Both the position numbers and the translations under genes were made by a program. 54,530 bases of DNA from Clostridium chromiireducens (GTDB lineage Bacteria; Bacillota; Clostridia; Clostridiales; Clostridiaceae): NCBI RefSeq assembly GCF_002029255.1, contig NZ_MZGT01000037.1, positions 1-54,530 on the forward strand, read 5' to 3'. A model generated the notes under the pieces. The model made no database searches and was not told the origin of the DNA. It saw only the letters and a list, made by a program, of their open reading frames with translations. Of the stretch, positions 53,496 through 54,530 are shown piece by piece; the first letter of the stretch is position 1; each line of letters opens with the position of its first letter.

Positions 53496-53781
53496 ATTAA
53501 AAGTTAGACTTATGTGTAACTTACGGAAATAAGTAACATATTGTGTTTCGGTTTCTAGGAATTTTGACGGATGATTCTACGACTAGAAGTTGTACCCACT
53601 CTACTTGCTTCAACGGTAAGCGTTGAACAAGCAGAGTAGAACAACTTCTAGTCAAGAATCGTTATCGTTAAAATTCCAATTAAACACTACAAACAATATG
53701 TTACTGATTTCTAGTATAGTGATACTCTCAAATTTAACAAGTATAGACAGTTATTCTAACTAGAAGTCTAATTTTTAAATT
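53494..53781 (+). repeat. Long imperfect-hairpin element, copy C
   Basis: About 288 bp with nested arms: AAATTAAAAGTTAGACTT pairs with AAGTCTAATTTTTAAATT at the outside; AGTAACATATTGT (53532-53544) with ACAATATGTTACT; GGAATTTT with AAAATTCC; GACTAGAAGTTGT with ACAACTTCTAGTC; CTACTTGCTTCAACG with CGTTGAACAAGCAGAG at the tip. The GTTGTACCCAC motif is at 53589-53599. Outer arms differ from copies A and B but match remnant D. Confidence 0.85.
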
Positions 53782-54202
53782 GGGTATCTATAGAATGAAT
53801 CAAAGACAGTGGAAAGTTTTGAATTAAAAACTCTACTGTCTTTTATTAATTTATAAAACTAAGATATGCTAGTATGCATTCGATTTCATATGTATGAATA
53901 GTAAATTTGAGTTTTACTTAGCTACTAAATTAAAATATAATCTCTATAATCACAATTACTTTTACTATAATCTTATCTGTAAGGTTTTTGTGGTTTTATT
54001 TTTTAGATAATAACAGGTATAATAAAAAGTGCCAGATATATTAATTGTAAAGTAAATATATTTAATAAAATAGGCATAAAATTGCAATCATAGAAGTGAA
54101 AAATTGTTAGAGCGCTTCTATTTGTAATAATGTTAGTGAATTATAAGTTGGCAAAATGAGATAAAGTATTATAAATATAAAAGATAAAGGAGAACAAAGA
54201 AA
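53782..54202. other. A/T-rich leader of the dehydrogenase gene
   Basis: About 420 bp with no gene seen. The first part has a small inverted repeat, AAAGACAGT/ACTGTCTTT, at about 53801-53843, which may be a terminator-like hairpin. No confident promoter or riboswitch was recognised. Confidence 0.5.
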
Positions 54203-54530
54203 ATGAAATTAGTAATTTTAGAACCATTAGGTATCGATAAAGATAAATTATTAGGTATGGCAAAAGACACTTTAGGAAATGAAATAGAAATAATATATTA
54301 TGACACCAGAGTAGAAGAGACTGAAACTTTAATAGAAAGAAGTAAAGATGCTGATGTTGTAGTACTTTCTAATTTACCATACAAGAAAGAAGTAATAGAA
54401 AACTGTCCTAATTTAAAAATGATATGTGTTGCATTTACTGGAGTAGATCATGTTGCTATGGATTACTGCAAAGAAAAAGATATTATGGTATGTAATTGTG
54501 CTGGGTATTCAACTGTTGCAGTTGCAGACT
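54203..54530 (+). CDS. D-2-hydroxyacid dehydrogenase (N-terminal part, cut by window end)
   Basis: Only the first 109 codons are present. MKLVILEPLGIDKDKLLGMA, DADVVVLSNLPYKKEVI, LKMICVAFTGVDHVAMDYC and KDIMVCNCAGYSTVAVAD match the catalytic-domain half of the D-isomer-specific hydroxyacid dehydrogenase family (the AGYSTVAVAD segment precedes the NAD-binding domain). Substrate cannot be judged from this part. RBS AAAGGAG. The gene runs beyond the right edge. Confidence 0.88.
   Translation, partial: MKLVILEPLGIDKDKLLGMAKDTLGNEIEIIYYDTRVEETETLIERSKDADVVVLSNLPYKKEVIENCPNLKMICVAFTGVDHVAMDYCKEKDIMVCNCAGYSTVAVAD

Overview
The window looks like the chromosome of a solvent- or butyrate-forming Clostridium (cluster I). 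The base composition is very A/T-rich. It carries a butyrate kinase, the clostridial spore proteins Tlp and CotF, GTG/TTG starts behind strong AGGAGG ribosome sites, and homologues typical of C. beijerinckii/C. acetobutylicum relatives. The species assignment is inference. No rRNA, tRNA, CRISPR array, prophage or intact insertion sequence was seen.

Layout. (1) 0.1-1.8 kb: a glutathione peroxidase and a lone AraC regulator. (2) 2.0-9.3 kb: a pentose/xylonate locus made of an IclR regulator, a DapA-family keto-deoxy-sugar-acid aldolase, an IlvD/Edd dehydratase, a GH43 beta-xylosidase and a GPH-type symporter. This is the same gene set as E. coli yagEFGH plus the IclR regulator YagI/XynR. A perfect TTGACA-N17-TATAAT promoter precedes the regulator, and IclR-like palindromes lie in front of both the regulator and the aldolase. 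(3) 9.5-25.5 kb: a self-contained [NiFe]-hydrogenase export island. It holds hypB, tatA, two divergent tatC genes, hypC, hypD, hypE, a nickel ECF transporter (nikMN, nikQ, nikO), hypA, a second tatA too short to stand out by length, a secreted cell-wall-repeat protein, the Tat-exported small subunit, the large subunit and its endopeptidase. hypF converges from the other strand. The first promoter is another perfect consensus, followed directly by a Fur-like box. A second Fur-like box lies in front of the wall-repeat gene. (4) 25.6-31.9 kb: an AraC regulator divergent from a GH127 arabinofuranosidase, a MocR regulator divergent from a YciI-like protein, and a two-domain GNAT protein. (5) 32-35.2 kb: two tandem CotF-type spore coat gene pairs, tlp and buk. 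(6) 35.6-48.9 kb: mostly housekeeping and cell-surface genes. These are a FliK-like/FhlB pair, a phosphoesterase, an aldose epimerase-like protein, a soluble chemoreceptor-like protein, a DUF2225 protein, a small alarmone synthetase, a repeat protein/MoxR/VWA-metallopeptidase operon, a HesB-like protein, a methyltransferase-like protein and dCTP deaminase. (7) 48.9-54.5 kb: long imperfect-hairpin repeats, a two-component system, a divergent repeat protein with a decayed extra repeat, a Ser-rich coiled-coil protein, and the start of a D-2-hydroxyacid dehydrogenase that runs off the window.

The two observations most worth following are these. First, the two TatC proteins of the hydrogenase island have lost complementary sets of functional residues, which suggests a dedicated two-part TatC for exporting the hydrogenase. 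Second, there is an undescribed (to me) family of 180-290 bp long-hairpin intergenic elements, with three copies plus a remnant, that shares an asymmetric apical stem.
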